Source of the DNA: Microbacterium sp. HD4P20
Lineage (GTDB): Bacteria > Actinomycetota > Actinomycetes > Actinomycetales > Microbacteriaceae
DNA length: 64,000 nucleotides
Reading direction: 5' to 3'
Assembly: GCF_019449275.2 (NCBI RefSeq)
Contig: NZ_JAHZQZ020000012.1
Coordinates: 248,001-312,000, forward strand
Each line of letters begins with the position of its first letter. The stretch's first letter is position 1. The notes under the pieces were generated by a model. The model was given only the letters and a program-made list of their open reading frames with translations, was not told the DNA's origin and searched no databases. Both the position numbers and the translations under genes were made by a program. Below are positions 1 to 8,801 of this stretch, one piece after another.

Positions 1-513
1 GCCCTCGGCATCCTCGTCTTCATGTGCCTTATGCCCATCGCCGAGGCGTCCGAGCAGACGATCGTCCAGCGAGTCGTGCCGTATGAGAAGCAGGGTCGCG
101 TGTTCGGGTTCGCCCAGAGCGTCGAGTCGGCCGCCGCGCCCGTCTCGGCCTTCCTCGTCGGGCCGTTGGCGCAATTCTGGCTCATCCCGTACATGGACTC
201 GCAGCCTGGTCGGGACTCGCTCGGCTGGCTGCTCGGAGAGGGCGAGGCCCGCGGCATCGCGCTGGCGTTCGTCGGAGCGAGCGCGGTGCTGCTGGTCGTG
301 GTGCTGCTCGCGTTCGCGTCCAAGCCGTATCGCGATCTCTCCGCGGCGTACGCGGCCGCTCCGCCGTCGTTGCCCACCGAGGAGACGACGGATGCCGCGG
401 CCGAGGCGCCCGCCGAGCCGGGTGCCACCGACCAGGCGCCCGCGGATCTCGACTCCGACGCCGTAGAGGCGATCGGCGAGGCGGGCGAGGATCTGCGGTC
501 CAGCGTCCGCTGA
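1..513 (+). CDS. MFS transporter, C-terminal part (5' end outside window)
   Basis: The reading frame is open from the first base, so the N-terminal part lies outside the window. The visible 170 residues hold a loop with EKQGRVFGFAQSVE, which looks like the cytoplasmic MFS loop, two hydrophobic segments (around VSAFLVGPLAQFWLI and ALAFVGASAVLLVVVLLAF), and a long Ala/Glu/Asp/Pro-rich cytoplasmic tail of about 60 residues. This suggests a membrane transporter or exporter of the major facilitator superfamily; the substrate cannot be told. It ends 34 bases before the convergent amidase, with no clear terminator between them. Confidence 0.7.
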   Translation, partial: ALGILVFMCLMPIAEASEQTIVQRVVPYEKQGRVFGFAQSVESAAAPVSAFLVGPLAQFWLIPYMDSQPGRDSLGWLLGEGEARGIALAFVGASAVLLVVVLLAFASKPYRDLSAAYAAAPPSLPTEETTDAAAEAPAEPGATDQAPADLDSDAVEAIGEAGEDLRSSVR

Positions 514-547
514 GTTCCGCGCCACAGCCCCCGGCGACCGATCCGGC

Positions 548-2272
548 TCAGCCGAGCTCAGGAGTTCGCGGGGGAGGTGTGCGGCGGGGGCGCAGTGCCT
601 CGAACGCGGCAGCCCAGGCCAGCAGGCCGGGGTCGGCGTACACGGGGCCGGCGAAGGTCAGACCCACCGGCATCCCGATGTCGGTCATCGTGCCCATCGG
701 CACGGTGACCGTCGGGATGCCGAGGTGACGGATCGCGAGGTTGCCGTTGGCGACCCATACGCCGTTGCGCCAGGCCGCGTCTGCTGAGTCCGCGTTCACA
801 TCGGCGTCGGCCGGCCCGACATCGGCGACTGCGGGAAAGAGCACCGCGTCGAGGCCGTGCTGTGACATCCAGTCCTCGAAGTCGGCGCGCCGCGTCTGCT
901 CCAGTCCGCGCACGCCCGCCTCCAACTCCGGGATCTCGGTGAAAGAGGCGTAGGGGTGCTCGCGCACCTGCGCGGGATAGGTCGCGATGTCGTCGTCGAA
1001 CCCGGTGTACCGGTCGGGGAGCGCACCTGGTGGGTGCGGGAAGATCGCGGCTCCGTCGACGGCGTCGAGCCGGTCCAGCGCCGGGTCGCCGTTGGCACGG
1101 AGGAAGTCGTCCCATGCCCAGGCCGAGAGGTCGACGATCTCTCGGCGCAGGAACTCCGGGCTCACCAGTCCGCGGGTCGCGATGGTGGGGGCACCCGGAC
1201 GGTCGCCCTCGTAATTGGTCACGACGGGGAAGTCGACCTCGACCACCTCGGCGCCGGCGGACTCGAGGTCGCGGCGCGCGGCCCGCCACAGCTCCATCAC
1301 CGACGGGCGGGTCTCGATGCGCGTCCCGGTGGGGCCGCCGATACCCCCGTCGGCGTTCGTGCCGGCGTCGGGGTCGGCGTTGATGTACATGCGCGGCACG
1401 CCGAAGCGCTTGCCCGCGAGTGCGGCACGGGCATCGGCGGTGCCGGCCGGCGCCAGCGCCGGATATGACGGTGGACGGCTGGCCGAGGCATCCGGGATCT
1501 CGACCCACGGCTGAGCGCGCCAGAAATCGCCGCGCGTTTCGGGATCGACGGCGACCAGCACCTCCAGCACCTCGAGCAGATCGGCCATGGTGCGGGTGTG
1601 CGGCACCACGACGTCCATCGTGGGTACGAGCGGCCAGTTGCCGCGCACCGAGATCACCCCGCGCGACGGCGTGTAGGCGCACAGCGCGTTGCTGGACGCG
1701 GGCGCGCGCCCGCTCGACCAGGTCTCTTCACCCAGGCCGAAGGCGGCGAACGACGCCGCCGTGGCGGTGCCCGAGCCGTTGGACGACCCTGATCCGAACG
1801 CGGACGTGAGGTAGGCGGCGTTGTACGGGCTCTCGGCACGGCCGTAGAGCCCTCGCTGCATGCCGCCGTTGGCCATCGGGGGCATGTTCGTGAGTCCGAG
1901 GAGGATGCAGCCGGCCGAGCGGAGCCGCTCGATCGAGAACGCGTCGCGTTGCGCGACGAGATCGGCGAACGCCGGCGAGCCGGCGGCGACCGTGAGCCCA
2001 CGCACCAGGAACGAATCCTTGGCGGTGTACGGGATGCCGTCGAGCGGGCCGAGCGTGCGTCCCTCGGCGCGGCGGCCGTCGGAGGCCTCGGCCTCGGCAC
2101 GCGCGTCGGGATTGCGCACCACGACGGAGTTGAGCGCGGTGGCCGTTCCCGGCTCGTCGTACGCGGCGAGGCGCGCGAGATACGCGTCGACCAGGTCGAC
2201 GGCCGTCACGGCACCGGACTCGAGCGCGGCTCGCAGGTCGGCGATCGTCCTCTCCACGACGGGGAACATCAT
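548..2272 (-). CDS. Amidase (amidase-signature family)
   Basis: A 574-residue amidase-signature protein predicted to hydrolyse a carboxamide or carbamoyl substrate with a Ser-cisSer-Lys triad. Visible elements are the Lys in GIPYTAKDSF, the Gly/Ser-rich loop SAFGSGSSNGSGTATAASFAAFG, here noted only by its core GSGSSNGSG, and the following GEETWSSGRAPASS segment where the nucleophilic Ser sits. The start is the ATG that overlaps the upstream agmatine deiminase stop (ATGA), so the two are probably translationally coupled. The pairing suggests a role in agmatine or another amine/amide. The usual second enzyme of that route is a nitrilase-fold N-carbamoylputrescine amidase, so this would be a substitution or a different substrate. 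A longer open frame continues upstream but only shadows the neighbour. Confidence 0.8.
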   Translation of the reverse strand: MMFPVVERTIADLRAALESGAVTAVDLVDAYLARLAAYDEPGTATALNSVVVRNPDARAEAEASDGRRAEGRTLGPLDGIPYTAKDSFLVRGLTVAAGSPAFADLVAQRDAFSIERLRSAGCILLGLTNMPPMANGGMQRGLYGRAESPYNAAYLTSAFGSGSSNGSGTATAASFAAFGLGEETWSSGRAPASSNALCAYTPSRGVISVRGNWPLVPTMDVVVPHTRTMADLLEVLEVLVAVDPETRGDFWRAQPWVEIPDASASRPPSYPALAPAGTADARAALAGKRFGVPRMYINADPDAGTNADGGIGGPTGTRIETRPSVMELWRAARRDLESAGAEVVEVDFPVVTNYEGDRPGAPTIATRGLVSPEFLRREIVDLSAWAWDDFLRANGDPALDRLDAVDGAAIFPHPPGALPDRYTGFDDDIATYPAQVREHPYASFTEIPELEAGVRGLEQTRRADFEDWMSQHGLDAVLFPAVADVGPADADVNADSADAAWRNGVWVANGNLAIRHLGIPTVTVPMGTMTDIGMPVGLTFAGPVYADPGLLAWAAAFEALRPRRTPPPRTPELG

Positions 2273-3318
2273 GCCTCCTCGGCTGCGACCGGCGCCGCCG
2301 GCTGCTGCTGGGTGATGCAGTGGATGCCGCCGCCGCCCGCGAAGATCTGCCGGGCGTCGACGGTGACGGCGCGGCGGCCGGGGTACGCCGCCTCGAGGAT
2401 CTCGCGCGCGCGGGCGTCGGCTCGCGCCTCGCCGAACCCGCACGCGATGATGCCGCCGTTCACCAGGAGGTGGTTGACGTAGCTGTAGTCGACGAACCCC
2501 TCCTCGTCCCGGAGGGCCTCGGGCGCCGGGAGGTCGATGATCTCGAATCGGCGGCCCGCGGCATCCGTCTGCTGTCCGAGGAACTCGCGCAGCGCGCGCG
2601 ACACTTCGAAATCCGGGTGGTCGGGGTTGTGCTGCCTGTGGAGCAGGAGCCGGCCGGGCGTGGCGATCGTCGCAACGATGTCGACGTGGCCGTTGGTGCC
2701 GAACTCGTCGTAGTCGCGGGTGAGGCCGCGGGGGAGCCACACCGCTTTCGTGGCGCCGATCGTGCGGGCCAGCTCGGCCTCGACGCGAGCCCGGTCGGCG
2801 AAGCGGTTGCGCCGCGGGTCGAGCTGCACGGTCTCGGTGAGGAGCACCGTTCCCTCGCCGTCGACATGGATGCCACCGCCCTCGTTGACGAGCAGCGAAC
2901 TGACGAGCTCGGCGCCGACGAGTTCGGCGGTGAAGCGGGCATGATCGGCTGCCTTGTGCCACTGAGCCCACTCGGGAGCGCCCCACCCGTTGAAGACCCA
3001 GTCCACCGCGCCGAGCATGCCCGGTCGCTCGTCGTCGATCACGAAGGTCGGGCCGTGATCGCGGAACCAGAACTCGTCGACCGGCGTCGGCACGATCTCG
3101 ATCTCGGGGGCGAGCAGTCGCCGCGCGTCGTTCACCCGGGAGGGATCGACGAGCATGGTGACGGGCTCGAACTCGGCGACGGCGTTCGCGACGTCGCTCC
3201 AGGCGGCGTAGAAGCGCTCATGATCGGCCATGTCTTCGCCGAGCGTCGGGCCCTCGGCGGGGAAGGCCATCCAGGTGCGCTCGTGCGGATCCCCTTCGTG
3301 CGGCATCCTCCAGGCCAT
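2269..3318 (-). CDS. aguA: Agmatine deiminase / peptidylarginine deiminase family protein
   Basis: A 349-residue member of the bacterial agmatine/peptidylarginine deiminase family (guanidino-group modifying superfamily). It would convert agmatine to N-carbamoylputrescine and ammonia. Visible catalytic features are FWFRDHGP, NEGGGIHVDGEG, TNGHVDIV and the C-terminal GGGGIHCIT with the nucleophilic Cys at residue 334. The length is typical. The start is supported by AAGGGG six bases upstream. It is the first gene of a two-gene minus-strand operon with the amidase and is divergent from a TetR regulator across a palindromic operator. Agmatine as the exact substrate is inferred from the family. 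Confidence 0.82.
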   Translation of the reverse strand: MAWRMPHEGDPHERTWMAFPAEGPTLGEDMADHERFYAAWSDVANAVAEFEPVTMLVDPSRVNDARRLLAPEIEIVPTPVDEFWFRDHGPTFVIDDERPGMLGAVDWVFNGWGAPEWAQWHKAADHARFTAELVGAELVSSLLVNEGGGIHVDGEGTVLLTETVQLDPRRNRFADRARVEAELARTIGATKAVWLPRGLTRDYDEFGTNGHVDIVATIATPGRLLLHRQHNPDHPDFEVSRALREFLGQQTDAAGRRFEIIDLPAPEALRDEEGFVDYSYVNHLLVNGGIIACGFGEARADARAREILEAAYPGRRAVTVDARQIFAGGGGIHCITQQQPAAPVAAEEA

Positions 3319-3360
3319 CGCGTGCCCCTTCGCATCGTGTCGTCACAGCTTCATGCCGTA

Positions 3361-3378
3361 ATTGATCTAGCGATCAAT
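3361..3378. promoter_or_regulatory. Perfect palindrome, probable TetR operator
   Basis: ATTGATC-TAGC-GATCAAT is a perfect inverted repeat with 7-bp arms and a 4-bp centre. It sits between the divergent agmatine deiminase and TetR genes, 28 bases before the TetR start. It is AT-rich against its surroundings. By position it is the likely binding site of the adjacent TetR protein and would control both directions. A TACACT element at 3391-3396 could be the TetR -10 box. Confidence 0.7.
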
Positions 3379-3405
3379 AGAGAAGATATCTACACTGGCG
3401 AGACG

Positions 3406-4050
3406 ATGTCAAGCACTCCGCCCCGCCCGCGCACGCGCAAGGCCCCCGCCGAGCGAGCAGCCGAGATCGTCGCCGCGGCCACCGCCATCGCACGCGAGAA
3501 CGGCCTGAGCGCCCTCACGCTGCGCGGAGTCGCCGAGCGCGTCGGGGTCGCGTCCGGACTTGTCGCCCACTATCAGCCGTCGATGGACGATCTGGTCGCT
3601 GCCGTCTACACCCACCTCGTCGACGAGGAGATCCGCGACGTCGAGCGGCTTCTCGCAGCGATGGATGACCCGGCTGCGCGAATCGCCGCACTGCTCGCGA
3701 CCCTCATGGATGACGGCCGCGAGGATCTCACCGTGGTCTGGGTCGAGGGATGGGCGATGGCACGGCGCAACTCCGTGCTCGCCGACGCCGTGCGCACCCA
3801 GATGCAGCGCTGGCAGACGCTCGTCGAGGGCATCATCGCCGAGGGATGCCGCCAGGGGCGCTTCACCACCACCGATCCCGGCGCCGTGGCCTGGCAGCTC
3901 ATCGGCATGATCGACGGCCTGAACGCGCAGTCCCTCGCCCGCGGCACCGACTCCGGCCGCTTCGCCGCGCGCACCGCGCGTGCGGCCGAGGTGCTCGTCG
4001 GAGCAGCCCCCGGCGCCTTGGCGGTCGACGACCTCGAGGTGCAGCCGTGA
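3406..4050 (+). CDS. TetR family transcriptional regulator
   Basis: A 214-residue TetR-type repressor. The N-terminal helix-turn-helix is visible at about residues 17-60 (AAEIVAAATAIARENG, then LTLRGVAERVGVASGLVAHYQ). The C-terminal ligand-binding half has the WVEGWAMARRN segment seen in several amidase- and amine-linked TetR proteins. The start ATG lies just after the operator palindrome, with no strong ribosome site. If TACACT at 3391 is the -10 box, the transcript would be nearly leaderless. It is divergent from the agmatine deiminase-amidase operon, which it probably represses together with itself. Confidence 0.85.
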   Translation: MSSTPPRPRTRKAPAERAAEIVAAATAIARENGLSALTLRGVAERVGVASGLVAHYQPSMDDLVAAVYTHLVDEEIRDVERLLAAMDDPAARIAALLATLMDDGREDLTVVWVEGWAMARRNSVLADAVRTQMQRWQTLVEGIIAEGCRQGRFTTTDPGAVAWQLIGMIDGLNAQSLARGTDSGRFAARTARAAEVLVGAAPGALAVDDLEVQP

Positions 4051-4078
4051 CCGCGGGTGATCTCCGCTGGGGTTCACT

Positions 4079-4780
4079 GTGACTTCGCCCGAGCTCGCCA
4101 CGCCGGTCGTCGTGGACTTTCCGCTCCGCGGTGAGGGGTGGATGGCGGTGACGACGCCCGCCGCGCGAGTTCCGAGCCACGGCGTGGACCTCCTCGGGCA
4201 GCGGTTCGCGTACGACTTCGTGAAGGTCGACGACCGGCCGGGCGTGCACGTGCACCCTGCCTCGACGTTCGTCGCGTCGACCGTCGGCGGCCGCACGGAC
4301 CAGTGCTACGCGTGGGGTGCCGAAGTGCATGCACCGCTGGACGGGGTCGTTGTGGCCGCGGTCGGCGGCGTGCCCGAGCGCAGTTGGATCAATCCCTTCC
4401 GCGAGGCAGGGCGCCAGATCTGGAACGGGATCACCTTCCGCCCGGAGAGGATCCCGGCGATCCTCGGCAACCACGTGATCCTCAGGGCCCGTGGGTCGAG
4501 GGAGCTGTACGCCGGGTTCGCACACCTGGTGCCCGGAAGCGTCGCAGTGCGAGCGGGCGACGAGGTCACAGCCGGATCGGTCATCGGACGCGTCGGACAC
4601 ACCGGCAACTCGACCTCGCCGCACCTCCACTTCCAGCTCATGGACTCCGCCGACCTCATGTCGGCTCGCGGCATCGCGTGCGCCTTCGCCGTATACGACG
4701 TGCGCGCGGGCGACCGGACGTGGACGCGGGTCGAGCGCGGCATCCCTGGTCGCCGCGAGAGGATCCGCTCGATCAGCTGA
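4079..4780 (+). CDS. M23 family metallopeptidase
   Basis: A 233-residue protein of the lysostaphin-type M23 (LytM) peptidase family. Visible are a first ligand region around SHGVDL, the segment GNHVIL, the VRAGDEVTAGSVIGRVGHTGNST turn region (core GRVGHTGNST) and the conserved zinc/catalytic motif SPHLHFQL with HxH. No clear signal peptide or membrane helix is seen, so it may be cytoplasmic or released unconventionally, which is unusual for a wall hydrolase. Translation is taken from GTG at 4079, 28 bases after the TetR stop. It probably shares the TetR transcript, but no functional link is evident. Confidence 0.75.
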   Translation: MTSPELATPVVVDFPLRGEGWMAVTTPAARVPSHGVDLLGQRFAYDFVKVDDRPGVHVHPASTFVASTVGGRTDQCYAWGAEVHAPLDGVVVAAVGGVPERSWINPFREAGRQIWNGITFRPERIPAILGNHVILRARGSRELYAGFAHLVPGSVAVRAGDEVTAGSVIGRVGHTGNSTSPHLHFQLMDSADLMSARGIACAFAVYDVRAGDRTWTRVERGIPGRRERIRSIS

Positions 4781-4781
4781 T

Positions 4782-4805
4782 ACGCGGGCGCCGACCCGCC
4801 CGCGT
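4782..4805 (+). terminator. Hairpin after the M23 gene
   Basis: ACGCGGGCG and CGCCCGCGT form a perfect 9-bp stem around a 6-base loop directly after the M23 stop codon. There is no T-run, as is common in GC-rich actinobacteria. Confidence 0.6.
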
Positions 4806-4920
4806 GCCGCGAGGGGTCGGGCTACCTCGCGGGTGCCCGACGCGCAAGCCCCGTGCCCGTCGGTGGCGCCCCGGCTTATGTTCGCAACAGCCAGAGAGAG
4901 CAGAGCGAACGGAGGCCCCC

Positions 4921-5112
4921 ATGTCCAGCCAGCCGATTCCCCCCATTGTCCCGCCCGAAGACGGCGACGACGACCTCGGCGTCGACGACGCCGCGCTCAC
5001 CGATGCCGACGGGCCGCTCGATCCGGACCTCGACGAGGACCGGATCGACAGCGCCGAAGCCGATGAGCGCGCGGCGACCGAGGGCACCCTCGACACCGAC
5101 GACCGTCCATGA
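4921..5112 (+). CDS. Small highly acidic protein, unknown function
   Basis: A 63-residue protein, mostly Asp, Glu, Ala and Pro, with DDDLGVDDAA and DLDEDRIDSAEADE segments and no Cys, no membrane segment and no recognisable domain. It is probably disordered. The start is well supported by GGAGG seven bases upstream of ATG, and hairpins lie on both sides, so it looks like a real monocistronic gene. Similar short acidic proteins occur in this group of bacteria. I do not recognise a function. Confidence 0.6.
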   Translation: MSSQPIPPIVPPEDGDDDLGVDDAALTDADGPLDPDLDEDRIDSAEADERAATEGTLDTDDRP

Positions 5113-5134
5113 CAGCACCGCGCATCGTGCGGAT

Positions 5135-5163
5135 GGGGCGCTGCGCAGATCGCGCGGCGCCCC
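5135..5163 (+). terminator. Hairpin after the acidic small protein
   Basis: GGGGCGC (5135-5141) and GCGCCCC (5157-5163) form a perfect 7-bp GC stem with a 15-base loop, between the small protein and the next aldo/keto reductase. Confidence 0.5.
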
Positions 5164-5194
5164 GACGTGCGGCGAACCGGGCCAGGATGGAAGC

Positions 5195-6028
5195 ATGAGC
5201 GCGATCCCCTCCGTGACACTGAACGACGGCACCTGGTTCCCCGAAGTGGGGCTGGGAACGTACAACCTGCGCGGCGAGGAGGGTATCGAGGCGATGGTCG
5301 CGGCCGTCGCCTCGGGCTACCGGCTGCTCGACACCGCGGTGAACTACGAGAACGAGCGCGAGGTGGGCGAGGCGGTGCGGCGCAGTGCGGTCGGCCGCGA
5401 CGAGCTGCTCGTGACCTCGAAGATCCCCGGCCGCCACCACGGCAGGCAGGAGGCGATCGACAGCGTCAAGGGATCGCTCGGGATGCTGGGGCTCGAGCGC
5501 ATCGACCTGCACCTGATCCACTGGCCGAACCCGAGCGTGGGTCGCTATGTCGAGACGTGGCAGGGGCTCCTCGAGGCGCGTGACCAGGGCCTGGTGCGCT
5601 CGATCGGCGTCTCGAACTTCACCGAGGCGATGCTCACGGAACTCATCGAAGAGACCGGCGTCGCGCCCGCGGTGAACCAGGTGGAGCTGCATCCGTACTT
5701 CCCGCAAGACGCGCTGCGCGCCTTCCACGCGAAGCACGGCATCCGCACCGAGAGCTGGAGCCCGCTCGCGCGGCGCACCGAGCTGATGACCGAGCAGATC
5801 GTGCAGGAGCTCGCCGCCGTCCACGACGTGACGCCGACGCAGGTCGTGCTGCGGTGGCACACGCAGCTCGGCAGCACGCCCATCCCCAAGTCCGCCGATC
5901 CGGACCGCCAGCGCGAGAACGCCGATGTCTTCGGCTTCGAGCTGACCGACGACCAGGTGGCCGCGGTCAGCGCGCTCGAGCGAGGTCGGCTGTGGGGCGG
6001 CGACCCGAACACCCACGAGGAGATGTAG
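5195..6028 (+). CDS. Aldo/keto reductase (2,5-diketo-gluconate reductase type)
   Basis: A 277-residue NAD(P)H-dependent oxidoreductase with a TIM-barrel fold. The catalytic tetrad is visible as Asp46 and Tyr51 (LLDTAVNYENE), Lys76 (VTSKIPG) and His109 (LHLIHWP). SIGVSNF and the IPKSADPDRQREN cofactor loop are also typical of the DkgA/prostaglandin-F-synthase-like group. The start at 5195 follows an AGGATGG ribosome site. It stands alone after a hairpin and is convergent with the GH35 gene. The substrate, some carbonyl compound, is not predictable. Confidence 0.85.
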   Translation: MSAIPSVTLNDGTWFPEVGLGTYNLRGEEGIEAMVAAVASGYRLLDTAVNYENEREVGEAVRRSAVGRDELLVTSKIPGRHHGRQEAIDSVKGSLGMLGLERIDLHLIHWPNPSVGRYVETWQGLLEARDQGLVRSIGVSNFTEAMLTELIEETGVAPAVNQVELHPYFPQDALRAFHAKHGIRTESWSPLARRTELMTEQIVQELAAVHDVTPTQVVLRWHTQLGSTPIPKSADPDRQRENADVFGFELTDDQVAAVSALERGRLWGGDPNTHEEM

Positions 6029-6094
6029 CGGACGGTCGCCACGCCCCCGCCGACGCCGCGCTGGCGACACAGCGCTGGCACGCTGCGCCGAGCC

Positions 6095-7855
6095 TCAGGA
6101 CTCGGTGTGCCCGAGGTCGGGCGCGGCCACGAAGCGCACGTCGGTGCGGGCTGCCTGCAGCTCGAGCACGATGATCTCGTTGCGCCCGGCACGCAGCAGG
6201 GGTGCCGGCACGTAGAGGGTGTGCTGCGGCCCGCGAGACCAGTAGCGGCCGATGTTGACACCGTTGATCCACACCGAGCCCTTGCCCCATCCCTGCGTCG
6301 AGAGAAAGAGGTCGGCCGGCTCGTCCAGCACGAAAGCGCCCACGCCGAACGCCGGGCCGGCGAGCGCTCCGGGTTCACCGGCGATCGTGGATGCGGCATC
6401 CCGCACCGCCGACAGATCGCTCAGATCCAGCGCCATCGCCTGCCAGTGCGTCAGCGGCCGGCCGTTGACGGCCGCCGGCCCGATGAGGCCCTTCGCCTCG
6501 CCGATGCGCGGACCGTAGTTGACGCGGCCCTGGTCCTCGAGGAGGATCTCGAGCTCTCCGCGAGCGTCGGCGGGAAGGGCGAGTGCGCGGTCGTGGTGGT
6601 CGCGCGCGAGCACGCCGACGGGCGCGCCGTTGAAGCTCACGACGGCCCGGTCGCGCACCTCGGCGAACTCCAGCACACCCGCACCGGCGACGTCGATCTG
6701 CGCGCGGTACAGCGCGAAGCCCTCGTAGCGGCCGAGATCCTCCATCGTCGGAAGATGGTCGAAGGCCGCCCACGTGCCGAGTGATTCGGCGACGGCGGCG
6801 AGGGGCACAGCGGAGGTCAGGCGGGCGTCCAGGACGGGGGCATCGGATGCCTCGGACGGCGCATCCTCGGGCAGAGCGGTGTACCGGCCGAGCACCTCGC
6901 GGAAGGCCCAGTACTTGGCGGTCGGGTTGCCGGCCTCGTCGAGCGGGGCGTCGTAGTCGTAGCTCGTGACGAGCGCCTGATAAACGCCCTTGTCGTTCGC
7001 GCCACTGGTGAACCCGGCATTCGTGCCGCCGTGGAACATGTAGACGTTCACGGATGCCCCGGTGCCGAGCAGGTCGTCGAGGTCGCGCGCGGACTCTTCG
7101 ACCGATGTCGTGTGGTGGTGCGCGCCCCAGTGGTCGAACCACCCGTCCCAGAACTCCGAGCACATGAGGGGCCCGGTCGGCTGATGCCGCCGGAGCGTGG
7201 CCAGGCGATCGAGCGAGCGGGAGCCGAACGAGGCGGTCTTGTGCAGCCCGGGAATGCTGCCGTTCTCGAGCATCTCGGGCGTGGGCTGGTCGACCGTGGT
7301 GAAGGGGACGGTGAGGCCGATATCGCGATTGAGGTGGACGAGCTTCTCGAGGTAGACCGGGTCATCGCCGTAGGCACCGTACTCGTTCTCGATCTGCACC
7401 AGGATGATCGCGCCGCCCCGATCGATCTGGCGGGGGACGAGCGCCGGCGCCAGCTGCCTCATGTATGTGTCGACCGCAGCGAGGTAGCGCGGCTCGTCGC
7501 GGCGCACGCCCACCGATTCCGAGGTGAACAGCCACGCGGGCAGTCCGCCGTTGGTCCACTCGGCGCAGATGTAGGGGCCTGGGCGCACGATCGCGTGCAT
7601 GCCCTCAGCGGCGACGTCATCGAGGAATCGCCCGAGGTCGAGCCCGCCCGAGAGGTCGAACTCGCCCTCGCGGGGAGCATGCGCGTTCCAGGCGACGTAC
7701 GTCTCGATCGTGTTGAGGCCCATCTGACGCGCCTTGCGGATGCGGTCGCGCCAGAGGTCCGGATGGACGCGGAAGTAGTGCAGCGCCCCCGCCAGGATGC
7801 GGAACGGCCGCCCATCCAGCAGGAAGTCGTCGTCGCCGATGCGGAAGTCGCTCAT
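6095..7855 (-). CDS. GH35 family beta-galactosidase
   Basis: A 586-residue glycoside hydrolase family 35 enzyme that would remove terminal beta-galactose. The N-terminal TIM barrel carries the acid/base Glu158 in VQIENEYGAYG and the nucleophile Glu234 in CSEFWDGWFDHWG. The C-terminal third has galactose-binding jelly-roll features (GWGKGSVWINGVNIGRYW, core WINGVNIGRYW). There is no signal peptide, so it should act in the cytosol on imported galactosides. The start is at MSDFRIGDDDF, and a longer upstream frame has no domain. It lies about 9 kb from the xyloglucan-type locus. It could supply beta-galactosidase activity there, but it is not linked to it by any operator I can see. Confidence 0.9.
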   Translation of the reverse strand: MSDFRIGDDDFLLDGRPFRILAGALHYFRVHPDLWRDRIRKARQMGLNTIETYVAWNAHAPREGEFDLSGGLDLGRFLDDVAAEGMHAIVRPGPYICAEWTNGGLPAWLFTSESVGVRRDEPRYLAAVDTYMRQLAPALVPRQIDRGGAIILVQIENEYGAYGDDPVYLEKLVHLNRDIGLTVPFTTVDQPTPEMLENGSIPGLHKTASFGSRSLDRLATLRRHQPTGPLMCSEFWDGWFDHWGAHHHTTSVEESARDLDDLLGTGASVNVYMFHGGTNAGFTSGANDKGVYQALVTSYDYDAPLDEAGNPTAKYWAFREVLGRYTALPEDAPSEASDAPVLDARLTSAVPLAAVAESLGTWAAFDHLPTMEDLGRYEGFALYRAQIDVAGAGVLEFAEVRDRAVVSFNGAPVGVLARDHHDRALALPADARGELEILLEDQGRVNYGPRIGEAKGLIGPAAVNGRPLTHWQAMALDLSDLSAVRDAASTIAGEPGALAGPAFGVGAFVLDEPADLFLSTQGWGKGSVWINGVNIGRYWSRGPQHTLYVPAPLLRAGRNEIIVLELQAARTDVRFVAAPDLGHTES

Positions 7856-7987
7856 CGCTCTATTCGTGTCCTGTCGTGCCGGTGTCGTGGTGTCGGTGTT
7901 CTTGGGTCGGTGTCGTCGTGCAGGAGGCGAGCCCGTCCGGGCGGGCCTCGCGGAGCCTAGCATCGGCCCGCGCGCCCGCGTGGAGAT

Positions 7988-8734
7988 TCACGCGTCGGGC
8001 AGGGCGTCGAGCCACTGGGCGAAGGTCTGCCGGCCGAGAAGCGCCTCCCGGCCGGGGAGGAGTGCCCCGCTGCGCAGTGCGTGCCCGTACGCGCCCCGCG
8101 GGTCCATTGCGGCGACCAGCCCGCGGGACCCGATCGCGTGCGCGTATGCACGAACCATCGCCAGGAGGTCCTCTTCGCGCGGGCCGGCCAGGTCTGGGGT
8201 GCGTCCTGCGGGCTCTCCCTCGGAGAGGTCGAGCAGGTGCTCGGCGACCTCCGCCACCGCGATCGGCTGCACGCGTCCGTGCGGCGCGACATGCATGCCG
8301 GCGCGTCCCCGGTGGAAGAGCATCGCCGCGAACTCGTGGAACTGGGTCGTGCGCAGCAGGGTCCAGGGCGTGGGCCCATTGGCGATCAGTCGTTCCTGCA
8401 CGAGCTTGCCCGCGTAGTAGCCGTCGGGCGCGGCATCCGCTCCCACGATCGTCAGGGCGAGGTGGTGCGGAACCTTCGCGAGGCGCTCGGCGGTGAGGAG
8501 GCTCTTGGTGACCCCGGCGAAGAACGACACCGACACGTCGGGCTTTGAGGTGGTGACGTTCGTCGCGTCGATGACGGCATCGACGCCGTCGAGCCGTCCG
8601 GCCAGGCCCGCTCCGCTCAGCAGCTCGACGCCGGTACTCCGCGACAGGACGACGACGTCGTGCCCGCGCGCGGCGGCACGAGCCGTCAGGTGGGCGCCGG
8701 TGAGGCCGGTGCCGCCGGCGATCGCGAGCTTCAC
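7988..8734 (-). CDS. NmrA-like NAD(P)-binding protein
   Basis: A 248-residue atypical short-chain dehydrogenase of the NmrA/NAD(P)H-azoreductase group. The Rossmann motif IAGGTGLTGAHL is at the N-terminus. VVVLSRSTGVEL, VDAVIDATN and the YYAGKLVQERL segment (YxxxK) follow. Such proteins bind NAD(P)H and either reduce small molecules or sense redox state. The GTG at 8734 was chosen because GAGAGGAC precedes it, while the ATG 36 bases upstream has no ribosome site. It is a clear paralogue of the next upstream gene and is probably co-transcribed with it. Confidence 0.75.
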   Translation of the reverse strand: MKLAIAGGTGLTGAHLTARAAARGHDVVVLSRSTGVELLSGAGLAGRLDGVDAVIDATNVTTSKPDVSVSFFAGVTKSLLTAERLAKVPHHLALTIVGADAAPDGYYAGKLVQERLIANGPTPWTLLRTTQFHEFAAMLFHRGRAGMHVAPHGRVQPIAVAEVAEHLLDLSEGEPAGRTPDLAGPREEDLLAMVRAYAHAIGSRGLVAAMDPRGAYGHALRSGALLPGREALLGRQTFAQWLDALPDA

Positions 8735-8801
8735 AGCGTCCTCTCGTGTCTGCCTTGTTCGGGTCGCCATGGTGTCCGACGTTCGCGCACCACGGAAGCG
8801 G

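Noticed and set aside
548..2986. 812-codon open frame covering more than the amidase
   Set aside because: The first 238 codons are Arg/Pro-rich shadow sequence of the agmatine deiminase gene; the true start overlaps that gene's stop at 2269-2272.
2320..3405. Long plus-strand open frame before the TetR gene
   Set aside because: It is the opposite-strand shadow of the agmatine deiminase gene; TetR homology begins only at 3406.
6095..7855. GH35 beta-galactosidase as a member of the xyloglucan locus
   Set aside because: About 9 kb away, with unrelated genes between, and none of the three operator motifs upstream.
7856..7987. Repeated GACACC-like motifs upstream of the GH35 gene
   Set aside because: Irregular, short and low complexity; no constant period or palindrome.
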